NCBI GenBank assembly: GCA_036501425.1 | Contig: DASYAI010000062.1 | Coordinates: forward strand, 162,303 to 226,302 | DNA length: 64,000 bases | DNA from: DATKRB01 sp036501425 | Lineage (GTDB): Bacteria > Actinomycetota > Acidimicrobiia > Acidimicrobiales > RAAP-2 | Direction of reading: 5' to 3' | Part shown: positions 25,041 through 33,849 of the stretch, piece by piece | Position numbering within the stretch: position 1 is the first letter of the stretch | How the letters are laid out: every line of letters starts with the position of its first letter | The notes under the pieces: model-generated | The model's input: only the letters and a program-made list of their open reading frames with translations | Told to the model about the DNA's origin: nothing | Database searches by the model: none | Position numbers and translations under genes: made by a program

Positions 25041-25612
25041 GCGCCGGCACCGCGGTGTGGTCCGTGGCTGCCCGCACCGCGGGAGCCGAGGAGACCCGGG
25101 CCCTGGCGGCCCGACTGGCCCCGCTCTGCCGGCCGGGCGACGTGATCCTGCTCGCCGGCGGCCTCGGTGCCGGCAAGACCACCTTCGCCCAAGGCCTCGC
25201 CCGGGGCCTGGGGGTCTCGGGCCCGGTCACCAGCCCCACGTTCACCCTCGTCCGCCACTACCGCTGCGCCGGACCCCGGGTGACGACGTTGCTCCATGCC
25301 GACGTGTACCGCCTCGACACGCTGGGGGAGGTCGCCGACCTCGGCCTGGCCGAGCTGGCCGAGGAGGACGCGGTGGCGGTGGTCGAGTGGGGAGAGGCCG
25401 CGGCCCCGGTGCTCGGTGACAGCGCCCTGGTCGTCTCGCTGACGCCCGAGGTACCCGAGGCGCCCGAGGTGTCCGGGACCCCGGTCGCGCCCGACGCGGC
25501 CGCGCCGGGTTCGCACGAGGTGCGGCTGGTCACGCTGGCCGGTCGGGGCCCGGGGTGGGTGGCCCGGGCGGCCGAGGTGCAGGCGGCGGTGGGAGAGCTG
25601 GCGGCCCGGTGA
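25037..25612 (+). CDS. tsaE: tRNA t6A biosynthesis ATPase TsaE
   Basis: ATPase of the TsaB-TsaD-TsaE complex that installs t6A37 in ANN-decoding tRNAs. GTG 25037 (GTGA overlap), 191 residues. Walker A LAGGLGAGKTTFAQGL, SPTFTLV, HADVYRLD and VEWGE are all present. A Pro/Glu/Val-rich stretch (EVPEAPEVSGTPVAPDAA, about 138-156) interrupts the C-terminal part. Confidence 0.95.
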   Translation: MSAGTAVWSVAARTAGAEETRALAARLAPLCRPGDVILLAGGLGAGKTTFAQGLARGLGVSGPVTSPTFTLVRHYRCAGPRVTTLLHADVYRLDTLGEVADLGLAELAEEDAVAVVEWGEAAAPVLGDSALVVSLTPEVPEAPEVSGTPVAPDAAAPGSHEVRLVTLAGRGPGWVARAAEVQAAVGELAAR

Positions 25613-26376
25613 TCGTCCTCGGGATCGAGACGGCCACCGAGCTGGTCGGCGTGAGCGTGGTGGGTGACGAGGGCCCGCTGGCCTCCTCGTGGGTGCGCGG
25701 CGGCCGGCGGCACGCCGAGACGCTGGCGCCGCTGGTGAGCCAGGTCCTGGGCCTGGCCGACCTCGGTCTCGCCGACCTGACGGGCGTGGGGGTGGACATC
25801 GGACCCGGCCTGTTCACCGGCCTGCGGGTGGGCGTGGCGACGGCCAAGGGCCTGGCCGAGGGCCTGGGGGTCGGGCTGGTCGGGGTCGGGAGCCTGCGAG
25901 CGCTCGGCACCGCCGCCTGCCGGGCCGGGTACGCCGGCACGGTCACCGCGGTGATCGACGCCCGGCGCTCCGAGGTCTTCGTCGCCCGCTACCGCTCGAC
26001 GGCCGGCGGGGTCGAGGAGCTGGAGGGTCCCCGGGTGGTGGCGCCCGAGCAGCTGGCCCGCGACCTGGCAGCCCGCAGCGACCGGCTGCCCACCCTGGTG
26101 GTGGGGGACGGGGCGCTGCGCTACGCCGCTACCCTCGGCGCGGTGCACGGGGTCACGGTGGGCGATGCCGCGTTCGCCGCCCCCCCGGCCGACGTCGTGG
26201 CGTCCCTGGCGGCGGCCCGGTTCGCCCAGGCGGTCGCCGGGGGCGAGCCCCTGCCCGTTGTCGACGCGGTGGTGCCCGACTACCTCCGGGGACCCGACGC
26301 CCGCATCAACTGGCAGCAGCGGAGCGGCGGCGCCGCAGGGCCGGCAGCGCAGCTCGACGTGCGGGGCCGGCGGTGA
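25609..26376 (+). CDS. tsaB: tRNA t6A biosynthesis protein TsaB
   Basis: ASKHA-fold partner of TsaD, without its own catalytic metal site. Starts at GTG 25609 with VLGIETATELVGVSVV; the VDIGPGLFTGLRVGVATAKGLA motif is diagnostic. 255 residues. Overlaps tsaE and rimI by 4 bp each. Confidence 0.95.
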   Translation: MIVLGIETATELVGVSVVGDEGPLASSWVRGGRRHAETLAPLVSQVLGLADLGLADLTGVGVDIGPGLFTGLRVGVATAKGLAEGLGVGLVGVGSLRALGTAACRAGYAGTVTAVIDARRSEVFVARYRSTAGGVEELEGPRVVAPEQLARDLAARSDRLPTLVVGDGALRYAATLGAVHGVTVGDAAFAAPPADVVASLAAARFAQAVAGGEPLPVVDAVVPDYLRGPDARINWQQRSGGAAGPAAQLDVRGRR

Positions 26377-26891
26377 CCGATCCGTTCACGTTCGACATCA
26401 CCCCCATGCGCCGCCGCGACCTGCGGGCGGTGCTGGCCATCGAGCACGAGGTGTTCCCCGAGCCCTGGACTGCCGGGGTGTTCAACTCCGAGCTAGCGCT
26501 CCGGACCGGCCGGGCGTACCGCGTCGCCAAGGACGGCCGGACGGTCGCCGGGTACTTCGGGCTGATGTTCGCCGAGGACGAGTCCCACATCACCACCATC
26601 GCGGTGGCGCCGAGCTACCAGCGCCACGGGCTGGCGACGGTGCTGCTGCTCGAGGTGGTGCGCATCTCGCTCGACAACGGCGTCCGCCACATCTCGCTGG
26701 AGGTGGCCGCCGGCAACGAGCGGGCCCAGTCGCTGTACCGGCGCTTCGGCTTCGCCCCCGTCGGGGTGCGCAAGGGGTACTACGTCGTGACCGGCGAGGA
26801 CGCCTACGTGATGTGGGCGTACGACATCGGCACCCCCGAGTACGCCGAGCGGCTGCGGGGCATCGAGGAACGGGTGCGTTCCCGCCGGTGA
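26373..26891 (+). CDS. rimI: Ribosomal-protein-S18-alanine N-acetyltransferase RimI
   Basis: GNAT acetyltransferase, 172 residues. Acetyl-CoA loop VAPSYQRHGLATVLLLEV (R/Q-x-x-G-x-A), then LEVAAGNERAQSLYRRFGFAPVGVRKGYY, where NERAQSLYRRFGF is the RimI signature. Embedded between tsaB and tsaD, as in many bacteria. GTG 26373 in a GTGA overlap. Confidence 0.94.
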   Translation: MTDPFTFDITPMRRRDLRAVLAIEHEVFPEPWTAGVFNSELALRTGRAYRVAKDGRTVAGYFGLMFAEDESHITTIAVAPSYQRHGLATVLLLEVVRISLDNGVRHISLEVAAGNERAQSLYRRFGFAPVGVRKGYYVVTGEDAYVMWAYDIGTPEYAERLRGIEERVRSRR

Positions 26892-27940
26892 CGAGCCCCC
26901 CCTCGACCCCCGAGGTGCCAACCTCGCCCGACGCCGTGGTCGTGCTCGGCATCGAGACGTCGTGCGACGAGACCGCCGCCGCGGTGGTCGCCGACGGCGT
27001 GGCGGTGCGCTCCTCGGTGGTCTCGAGCCAGGTCGACCTGCATGCCCGCTTCGGGGGGGTCGTCCCCGAGATCGCCGGGCGGGCCCACCTCGAGCTCCTC
27101 GGCCCGGTGGTGCGCGAGGCGCTCGCCGCCGGCGGCGTCACCGACCCCGCGCACCAGCTGGACGCGGTCGCGGTGACCAGCGGGCCCGGGCTCATCGGGT
27201 CCCTGCTGGTCGGCCTGTCCCAGGCCAAGGCGCTCGCCATGGCCTGGGACGTGCCCTTCGTCGGGGTGAACCACCTCGAGGCCCACCTGTTCGCCTCGAT
27301 GATCGAGGCGCCCGGGCTCCGGTGGCCGGTGGTGGTGCTGCTCGTCTCGGGCGGCCACACGCTGCTGGTCGAGATGACCGGCCCGGGGGACTACCGGCTG
27401 CTCGGCCAGACCCTCGACGACGCGGTGGGCGAGGCGTTCGACAAGGTCTCGCGGTACCTCGGGCTCGGGTACCCGGGCGGTCCGGCGATCGACCGGTTGG
27501 CGGCGGAGGGCGACCCTGCCGCCTTCGACTTCCCCCGGGCGATGCTGGGGGAGGGGCTCGACCTGTCCTTTTCGGGCCTGAAGACGGCGGTGGTGCGAAC
27601 GGTCGAGCGTCGCCCCGACGCCGAGGTGGCCGACGTCGCGGCGTCGTTCCAGCAGGCGGTGACCGACGTGCTGGTGGCCAAGGTGCGCCGCGCGGTGGCG
27701 GCGGTGGGCGCGGCGGGAATCTGCCTCGCCGGAGGGGTGGCGGCCAACTCGCAGCTGCGCCGGGCCTTCGCCGAGGCAGCCGAGCGCGACGGGGTCGCGG
27801 CCTACCTGCCGAGCCTGGCCATGTGCACGGACAACGCCGCCATGGTGGCGGCCGCCGGTTGCTGGCGCTTGGCCCACGACGGCGCCAGCCCGTGGTCGCT
27901 CGGCGCCCAGCCGGACCTCTTCCTGTCCCTCCAACCGTGA
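26888..27940 (+). CDS. tsaD: tRNA N6-threonylcarbamoyladenosine synthase TsaD
   Basis: Catalytic subunit transferring threonylcarbamoyl from TC-AMP to A37. 350 residues. VLGIETSCDETAAAVV, TSGPGLIGSLLVG, metal ligands in NHLEAH, VSGGHTLLVEM, GEAFDKVSRYLGLGYPGGP and LAGGVAANSQLRR are all in order. GTG 26888 in a GTGA overlap. Confidence 0.97.
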   Translation: MTSPPSTPEVPTSPDAVVVLGIETSCDETAAAVVADGVAVRSSVVSSQVDLHARFGGVVPEIAGRAHLELLGPVVREALAAGGVTDPAHQLDAVAVTSGPGLIGSLLVGLSQAKALAMAWDVPFVGVNHLEAHLFASMIEAPGLRWPVVVLLVSGGHTLLVEMTGPGDYRLLGQTLDDAVGEAFDKVSRYLGLGYPGGPAIDRLAAEGDPAAFDFPRAMLGEGLDLSFSGLKTAVVRTVERRPDAEVADVAASFQQAVTDVLVAKVRRAVAAVGAAGICLAGGVAANSQLRRAFAEAAERDGVAAYLPSLAMCTDNAAMVAAAGCWRLAHDGASPWSLGAQPDLFLSLQP

Positions 27941-28626
27941 GCGGTGCCCAGCCGCAGGGCCCGGCCGAACACTCCCGGCCGCTCGTCCGGGCCGACCTGA
28001 CGCCCGACCCCTACGCCCAGTTCGCCCGCTGGTTCGCCGAGGCCGGGGCAGTGGTCCGGATGCCCGAGGCAATGGCCCTGGCCTCCGCGACCGCGGCCGG
28101 GCGGCCGTCGGTGCGGATGGTCCTCATGAAGTCCTTCGACGAGCGCGGCTTCGTGTTCCACACCAATTACGCCAGCCGCAAGGGGGTCGAGGTGGCCGAC
28201 AACGCCTTCGTGGCGGCGGTCTTCTACTGGGACCCTCTCGGGCGCCAGGTGCGGATCGAGGGGCCGGTCGAGCGGGTGGGGGACGCCGAGTCCGACGCCT
28301 ACTTCGCCGCTCGACCCCGCGGCGCCCAGATCGGGGCCCATGCGTCGCGCCAGAGCCAGCCGGTCGCCAGCCGCTCGGACCTCGACGCCCGGGTGGGTGA
28401 GCTCGACCGGCGGTTCGCCGGCCGCGAGGTGCCGCGGCCCCCCTGGTGGGGTGGGCTCCGGATCCGCCCGGTGGCGGTGGAGTTCTGGCAGAACCGCGAC
28501 GACCGCCTCCACGATCGGTTCCGCTACTCGGCCGCCGCCGGGGCTCCGGGCGCTGCTGCTCCGGGCGCTGCTGCTCCGGGCGCTGGGGCCGGCGAGCCAT
28601 GGGACATCCGGCGGCTCCAGCCCTGA
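27937..28626 (+). CDS. pdxH: Pyridoxamine 5'-phosphate oxidase
   Basis: FMN enzyme of PLP salvage. 229 residues from GTG 27937. DPYAQFARWFAEA, MALASATAAGRPSVRMVLMK, FHTNYASRKG, SRQSQPVASR and WGGLRIRPVAVEFWQNRDDRLHDR are classic. Odd: between FRYS and the conserved C-terminal WDIRRLQP lies an Ala/Pro/Gly insert of ~22 residues (about 200-221) made by a 15-bp tandem DNA repeat, next to the FMN/PLP-site C-terminus. Confidence 0.94.
   Translation: MSGAQPQGPAEHSRPLVRADLTPDPYAQFARWFAEAGAVVRMPEAMALASATAAGRPSVRMVLMKSFDERGFVFHTNYASRKGVEVADNAFVAAVFYWDPLGRQVRIEGPVERVGDAESDAYFAARPRGAQIGAHASRQSQPVASRSDLDARVGELDRRFAGREVPRPPWWGGLRIRPVAVEFWQNRDDRLHDRFRYSAAAGAPGAAAPGAAAPGAGAGEPWDIRRLQP
28543..28587 (+). repeat. 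15-bp tandem repeat inside pdxH
   Basis: GCTCCGGGCGCTGCT occurs at 28543-28557 and 28558-28572, with a third copy at 28573-28587 differing in the last three bases. It is in frame and encodes Ala-Pro-Gly-Ala-Ala units just before the PdxH C-terminus. Looks like slippage expansion. Confidence 0.85.
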
Positions 28627-28675
28627 AGCGGCTGTCGGGCGCGATCGCACCGCTGGGGCGGGGCACCGATCGTGG

Positions 28676-28704
28676 TTGCCCGGCCGGTCCCGGGCCGCTA
28701 TCGT
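28676..28704 (+). promoter_or_regulatory. groES(-groEL) promoter
   Basis: -35 TTGCCC (28676-28681), 17-bp spacer, -10 TATCGT (28699-28704). The last base of the -10 is the first base of the CIRCE operator, so repressor binding would block the promoter and start site (about 28711). Confidence 0.75.
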
Positions 28705-28730
28705 TGGCACTCGCAAGGTCCGAGTGCTAA
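28704..28730 (+). promoter_or_regulatory. CIRCE operator (HrcA site)
   Basis: TTGGCACTC (28704-28712), 9-nt spacer, GAGTGCTAA (28722-28730). The consensus is TTAGCACTC-N9-GAGTGCTAA, so only one base deviates (A to G in the left arm). This predicts heat-shock control by HrcA; hrcA itself is not in this window. Confidence 0.95.
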
Positions 28731-28756
28731 CGAGAGTGCCAAGGAGGCCCGTTCCG

Positions 28757-29050
28757 ATGAATCTGCACCCGCTCGATGACCGGATCGTCGTCCGGCCCGG
28801 GGAGTCCGAGGAGACGACCGCGTCGGGTCTGGTCATCCCCGACACGGCCAAGGAGAAGCCCCAGCAGGGCGAAGTGTTGGCGGTCGGCCCCGGCCGGCGT
28901 GCCGACAACACCGGCGAGATCATCCCGCTCGACGTCGCCGTCGGCGACACCGTCGTCTACTCCAAGTACGGCGGCACCGAGATCACCGTGGACGGCGAGG
29001 AGCTGCTGATCCTGTCGGGCCGCGACGTGCTCGCCAAGCTGGCGAAGTAG
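28757..29050 (+). CDS. groES: Co-chaperonin GroES
   Basis: Heptameric lid of the GroEL chaperonin. 97 residues: LHPLDDRIVVRPGESEE, mobile loop region TASGLVIPDTAKEKPQQGEV, and KYGGTEITVDGEELLILSGRDVLA. ATG 28757 with AAGGAGG (28741-28747) 9 nt upstream. Under CIRCE control. The last codons (AKLAK-stop) are duplicated just after the gene. Confidence 0.97.
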   Translation: MNLHPLDDRIVVRPGESEETTASGLVIPDTAKEKPQQGEVLAVGPGRRADNTGEIIPLDVAVGDTVVYSKYGGTEITVDGEELLILSGRDVLAKLAK

Positions 29051-29067
29051 CCAAACTGGCGAAGTAG
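29034..29067 (+). repeat. 17-bp tandem duplication at the groES 3' end
   Basis: CCAAGCTGGCGAAGTAG (29034-29050), ending in the groES stop, is followed directly by CCAAACTGGCGAAGTAG (29051-29067), one mismatch. The second copy is non-coding. Simple local duplication. Confidence 0.9.
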
Positions 29068-29079
29068 TCGACCGGCGAC

Positions 29080-29119
29080 CGGGCCGGTTCCAGCCGGAGA
29101 GCTGGTCGGAACCGGCCCG
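29080..29119 (+). promoter_or_regulatory. Strong stem-loop between groES and groEL
   Basis: CGGGCCGGTTCC (29080-29091) and GGAACCGGCCCG (29108-29119) form a perfect 12-bp stem; a nested CCAGC/GCTGG stem can close the 16-nt loop. It lies 30 nt after groES in a 251-bp gap. No T-run follows. It may be an attenuator or processing site setting the groES:groEL ratio, or a terminator. The rest of 29120-29301 shows only a TATCGC near 29259 without a -35, and no second CIRCE. Confidence 0.6.
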
Positions 29120-29301
29120 AGTCGGGGCCGCCCCGGGGAGCCGCCGGTCGGCGACCGGTCGGGCGCCGGGCGGACCACCCGCCGGCGCCCGCCCGTGCCA
29201 GGGCCCGTCGTGCCCGCCGCCCGCCGGCCACCCGTCGGAGGGCCCGAACGCCGTGCAGTATCGCAATGTCGTGAAGTACCCGAGAGGAGCCAGCGTCACC
29301 C

Positions 29302-30972
<1,671 letters not shown>

Positions 30973-31026
30973 GCGGCCGCCGGGCGACCGGCGGTCGGGT
31001 CGCCACTCGGGCGGTCATCTGAGCGG

Positions 31027-31032
31027 TAGCCT
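31027..31032 (+). promoter_or_regulatory. Possible -10 box for guaB3
   Basis: TAGCCT, same sequence as the mdh -10. Expected start near 31039 would give a ~64-nt leader before guaB3. No clear -35. Confidence 0.35.
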
Positions 31033-31102
31033 GTCGGGTACGTCGGAGGGTCGGTACGACGTCCGTTTCGAACCCGTTGGACGAGCGTCGGAGGGCACCT
31101 AA

Positions 31103-32266
31103 GTGGCAGAGATCGAGATCGGCATCTTCAAGTCGGGCCGCCGGGCGTACGGCTTCGACGACATCGCCATCGTGCCGAGCCGGCGGACCCGCGACCCCGA
31201 GGACGTCGACATCTCGTGGGAGATCGACGCGTACCGCTTCGACCTGCCGGTGCTCGGCGCGGCGATGGACGGCGTGATCAGCCCGGCCACCGCGGTCGAG
31301 CTGGGCCGCCTGGGCGGCTTGGGCGTGCTCAACCTCGAGGGGTTGTGGACCCGCTACGAGGACCCGTCGCGCCTGCTGGACGAGATCCGCGAGCTCGACG
31401 ACGAGAAGGCCACGTCGCGCATGCAGCAGATGTACAACGAGCCGGTCAAGCTCGAGCTCGTCACCGAGCGCATCCGCCAGATGAAGGAGGCGGGCGTGAC
31501 CACCGCGGCGTCGGTCACGCCGCAAAAGACGGTGGAGCTGGCCCCCGCCATCCTGGCGGCGGAGCTGGACATCCTGGTCATCCAGGGGACGGTCGTCTCG
31601 GCCGAGCACGTGTCCAAGACCGTCGAGCCGCTCAACCTCAAGCGCTTCATCCGCGAGTTCGACATCCCGGTGATCGTCGGCGGCTGCGCGTCCTACCAGG
31701 CGGGGCTGCACCTCATGCGCACCGGCGCGGTGGGCGTGCTGGTCGGCGTGGGCCCGGGCAACGCGTGCACCACCCGCGGGGTCCTCGGCCTCGGCGTCCC
31801 GCAGGCCACCGCCATCGCCGACGTCGCCGGGGCACGCATGCGCCACCTCGACGAGACCGGCGTCTACGTGCACGTCATCGCCGACGGCGGGATGAGCAAG
31901 GGCGGCGACATCGCCAAGGCCATCGCGTGCGGCGCCGACGCGGTCATGCTGGGCTCGCCCCTCTCCTCGGCCGACGAGGCACCGGCCCGCGGGTTCCACT
32001 GGGGCATGGCGACCTTCCACCCGACGCTGCCACGCGGCGCCCGGGTGCGCACCGGCGTCCGGGGCACCATGCGCGAGATCCTGCTCGGTCCGGCCCACCA
32101 GAACGACGGGCGGATGAACCTCTTCGGCGCCCTGCGCACGGCCATGGCCACGTGCGGCTACGAGACGGTCAAGGAGTTCCAGAAGGCCGAGGTGATGGTC
32201 GCCCCGTCGCTGCAGACCGAGGGCAAGGCGCTGCAGCGGTCCCAGGGCGTGGGCATGGGCCATTGA
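31103..32266 (+). CDS. guaB3: GuaB3-family IMP dehydrogenase-related protein
   Basis: TIM-barrel protein of 387 residues without the CBS pair of GuaB. The catalytic loop GVGPGNACTTR holds the IMPDH Cys; phosphate/flap regions VIADGGMSKGGDIAKAIACGADAVMLGSPL and the C-terminal GTMREILLGP match the GuaB3 group of actinobacteria and cyanobacteria. GTG 31103 with GGAGGG 7 nt upstream. Directly coupled to guaA, implying a role in GMP supply. Whether it is a true IMP dehydrogenase here is not provable from sequence. The usual neighbour guaB is absent from this locus. Confidence 0.92.
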   Translation: MAEIEIGIFKSGRRAYGFDDIAIVPSRRTRDPEDVDISWEIDAYRFDLPVLGAAMDGVISPATAVELGRLGGLGVLNLEGLWTRYEDPSRLLDEIRELDDEKATSRMQQMYNEPVKLELVTERIRQMKEAGVTTAASVTPQKTVELAPAILAAELDILVIQGTVVSAEHVSKTVEPLNLKRFIREFDIPVIVGGCASYQAGLHLMRTGAVGVLVGVGPGNACTTRGVLGLGVPQATAIADVAGARMRHLDETGVYVHVIADGGMSKGGDIAKAIACGADAVMLGSPLSSADEAPARGFHWGMATFHPTLPRGARVRTGVRGTMREILLGPAHQNDGRMNLFGALRTAMATCGYETVKEFQKAEVMVAPSLQTEGKALQRSQGVGMGH

Positions 32267-33849
32267 GCCCGGTCGGCGACGCCGTCCTCGTCGTCGACTT
32301 CGGAGCCCAGTACGCACGGCTGATCGCCCGGCGGGTCCGCGAGGCCCACGTCTACTCCGAGATCGTGCCGTCGACCGCCACGGTGGAGCAGATCGCCGCC
32401 CGGCGCCCTCGGGGCATCATCCTGTCCGGCGGCCCCAGCTCGGTCTACGAGGACCCGGCGCCCTCCATCGACCCGGCCCTCTACGAGCTCGGCGTGCCGG
32501 TGCTCGGCATCTGCTACGGCGCCCAGCTGCTCACCCAGCAGCTGGGGGGCACGGTCTCGCGTACCGGCCGGGGCGAGTACGGGCGGACGGCGCTGCGCCC
32601 GACGGCGGCGTCCCCGCTCTTCCGGGACTGGCCGGGCGAGGCCGAGGTGTGGATGAGCCACGCCGACTCGATCACCGACGTGCCGCCGGGCTTCGTCGCG
32701 ACCGCGTCGAGCGCCGAGGCCCCGGTGGCGGCGCTGGAGGACCGGGCCCGACGGATCTTCGGGGTCCAGTTCCACCCCGAGGTGGTCCACACCCAGCGGG
32801 GTGCCGACCTCCTCGAGGCGTTCCTGTTCGACGTGTGCGGGTGCCGGGCGTCGTGGACCCACGTCTCGATCATCGAGGCCCAGGTCGAGGCCATCCGGGC
32901 CCAGGTCGGCGAGGACCGGGTGCTGTGCGCGCTCTCCGGTGGCGTCGACTCGGCCGTCGCCGCGGCCCTGGTGCACAAGGCGATCGGCGACCAGCTCACC
33001 TGCGTCTTCGTCGACACCGGCCTGATGCGCGCCGGCGAGGCCGACCAGGTCGAGGAGACCTTCCGGCGCCAGTTCCAGGTCGACCTGGTGCACGTGAAGG
33101 CCGAGGACCGGTACTTCGCCGCTCTCGACGGGGTCACCGACCCCGAGGAGAAGCGCAAGATCATCGGGACGCTGTTCATCCGGATCTTCGAGGAGGTGGC
33201 CCGCGACCTCGGAGCGGCCGGCGGCGTCCCGGCCGGTAGCGCCGGCGCTCCCGCAGCGGTCCCGCCGCGGTTCCTCGTGCAGGGCACCTTGTACCCCGAC
33301 GTGATCGAGTCGGGCACCGGCGGGGCGGCGAGCATCAAGTCGCACCACAACGTGGGCGGGCTGCCCGACGACCTGGCGTTCGAGCTGGTCGAGCCGCTCC
33401 GGCTGCTGTTCAAAGACGAGGTACGGGCCGTGGGCGAGGAGCTCGGTCTGCCGCACGACATCGTGTGGCGCCAGCCCTTCCCCGGACCGGGCCTGGCGGT
33501 GCGCATCGTCGGGGCGGTCACCCCCGAGCGGGCCCGCATCCTGCGGGCGGCCGACGCGGTGGTGGTCGAGGAGATCCGCAAGGCCGGCCTCTACCGCGAC
33601 CTGTGGCAGAGCTTCGCCGTGCTGCCGGCCGTCCGCACGGTCGGGGTGATGGGCGACGGGCGCACCTACGCCTACCCGGTGGTGATCCGGGCGGTCACGA
33701 GCGACGACGCCATGACCGCCGACTGGGCGCGCCTTCCCTACGACCTGGTCGAGCGGATCTCGTCGCGCATCATCAACGAGGTGGACGGGGTCAACCGGGT
33801 GGCGCTCGACGTCACCTCCAAGCCGCCGGGAACGATCGAGTGGGAGTGA
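32263..33849 (+). CDS. guaA: GMP synthase (glutamine-hydrolysing)
   Basis: XMP + Gln + ATP to GMP. N-terminal class-I amidotransferase domain (VVDFGAQYARLIARRVRE; Cys in GICYGAQLL; His-x-Glu in QFHPEV), PP-loop ALSGGVDSAVAAALV near residue 224, and the dimerisation domain with FLVQGTLYPDVIESG and PFPGPGLAVRI. 528 residues. The only start near the N-terminus is TTG 32263, whose last two bases are the first two of the guaB3 stop (TTGA). A Gly/Ala/Pro insert (AAGGVPAGSAGAPAAVPP) precedes FLVQG. Confidence 0.95.
   Translation: MSPVGDAVLVVDFGAQYARLIARRVREAHVYSEIVPSTATVEQIAARRPRGIILSGGPSSVYEDPAPSIDPALYELGVPVLGICYGAQLLTQQLGGTVSRTGRGEYGRTALRPTAASPLFRDWPGEAEVWMSHADSITDVPPGFVATASSAEAPVAALEDRARRIFGVQFHPEVVHTQRGADLLEAFLFDVCGCRASWTHVSIIEAQVEAIRAQVGEDRVLCALSGGVDSAVAAALVHKAIGDQLTCVFVDTGLMRAGEADQVEETFRRQFQVDLVHVKAEDRYFAALDGVTDPEEKRKIIGTLFIRIFEEVARDLGAAGGVPAGSAGAPAAVPPRFLVQGTLYPDVIESGTGGAASIKSHHNVGGLPDDLAFELVEPLRLLFKDEVRAVGEELGLPHDIVWRQPFPGPGLAVRIVGAVTPERARILRAADAVVVEEIRKAGLYRDLWQSFAVLPAVRTVGVMGDGRTYAYPVVIRAVTSDDAMTADWARLPYDLVERISSRIINEVDGVNRVALDVTSKPPGTIEWE

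Noticed and set aside
29120..29301. Second CIRCE element or promoter for groEL
   Set aside because: No GAGTGCTAA or GCACTC arms; TATCGC at 29259 has no -35 at 16-18 bp.
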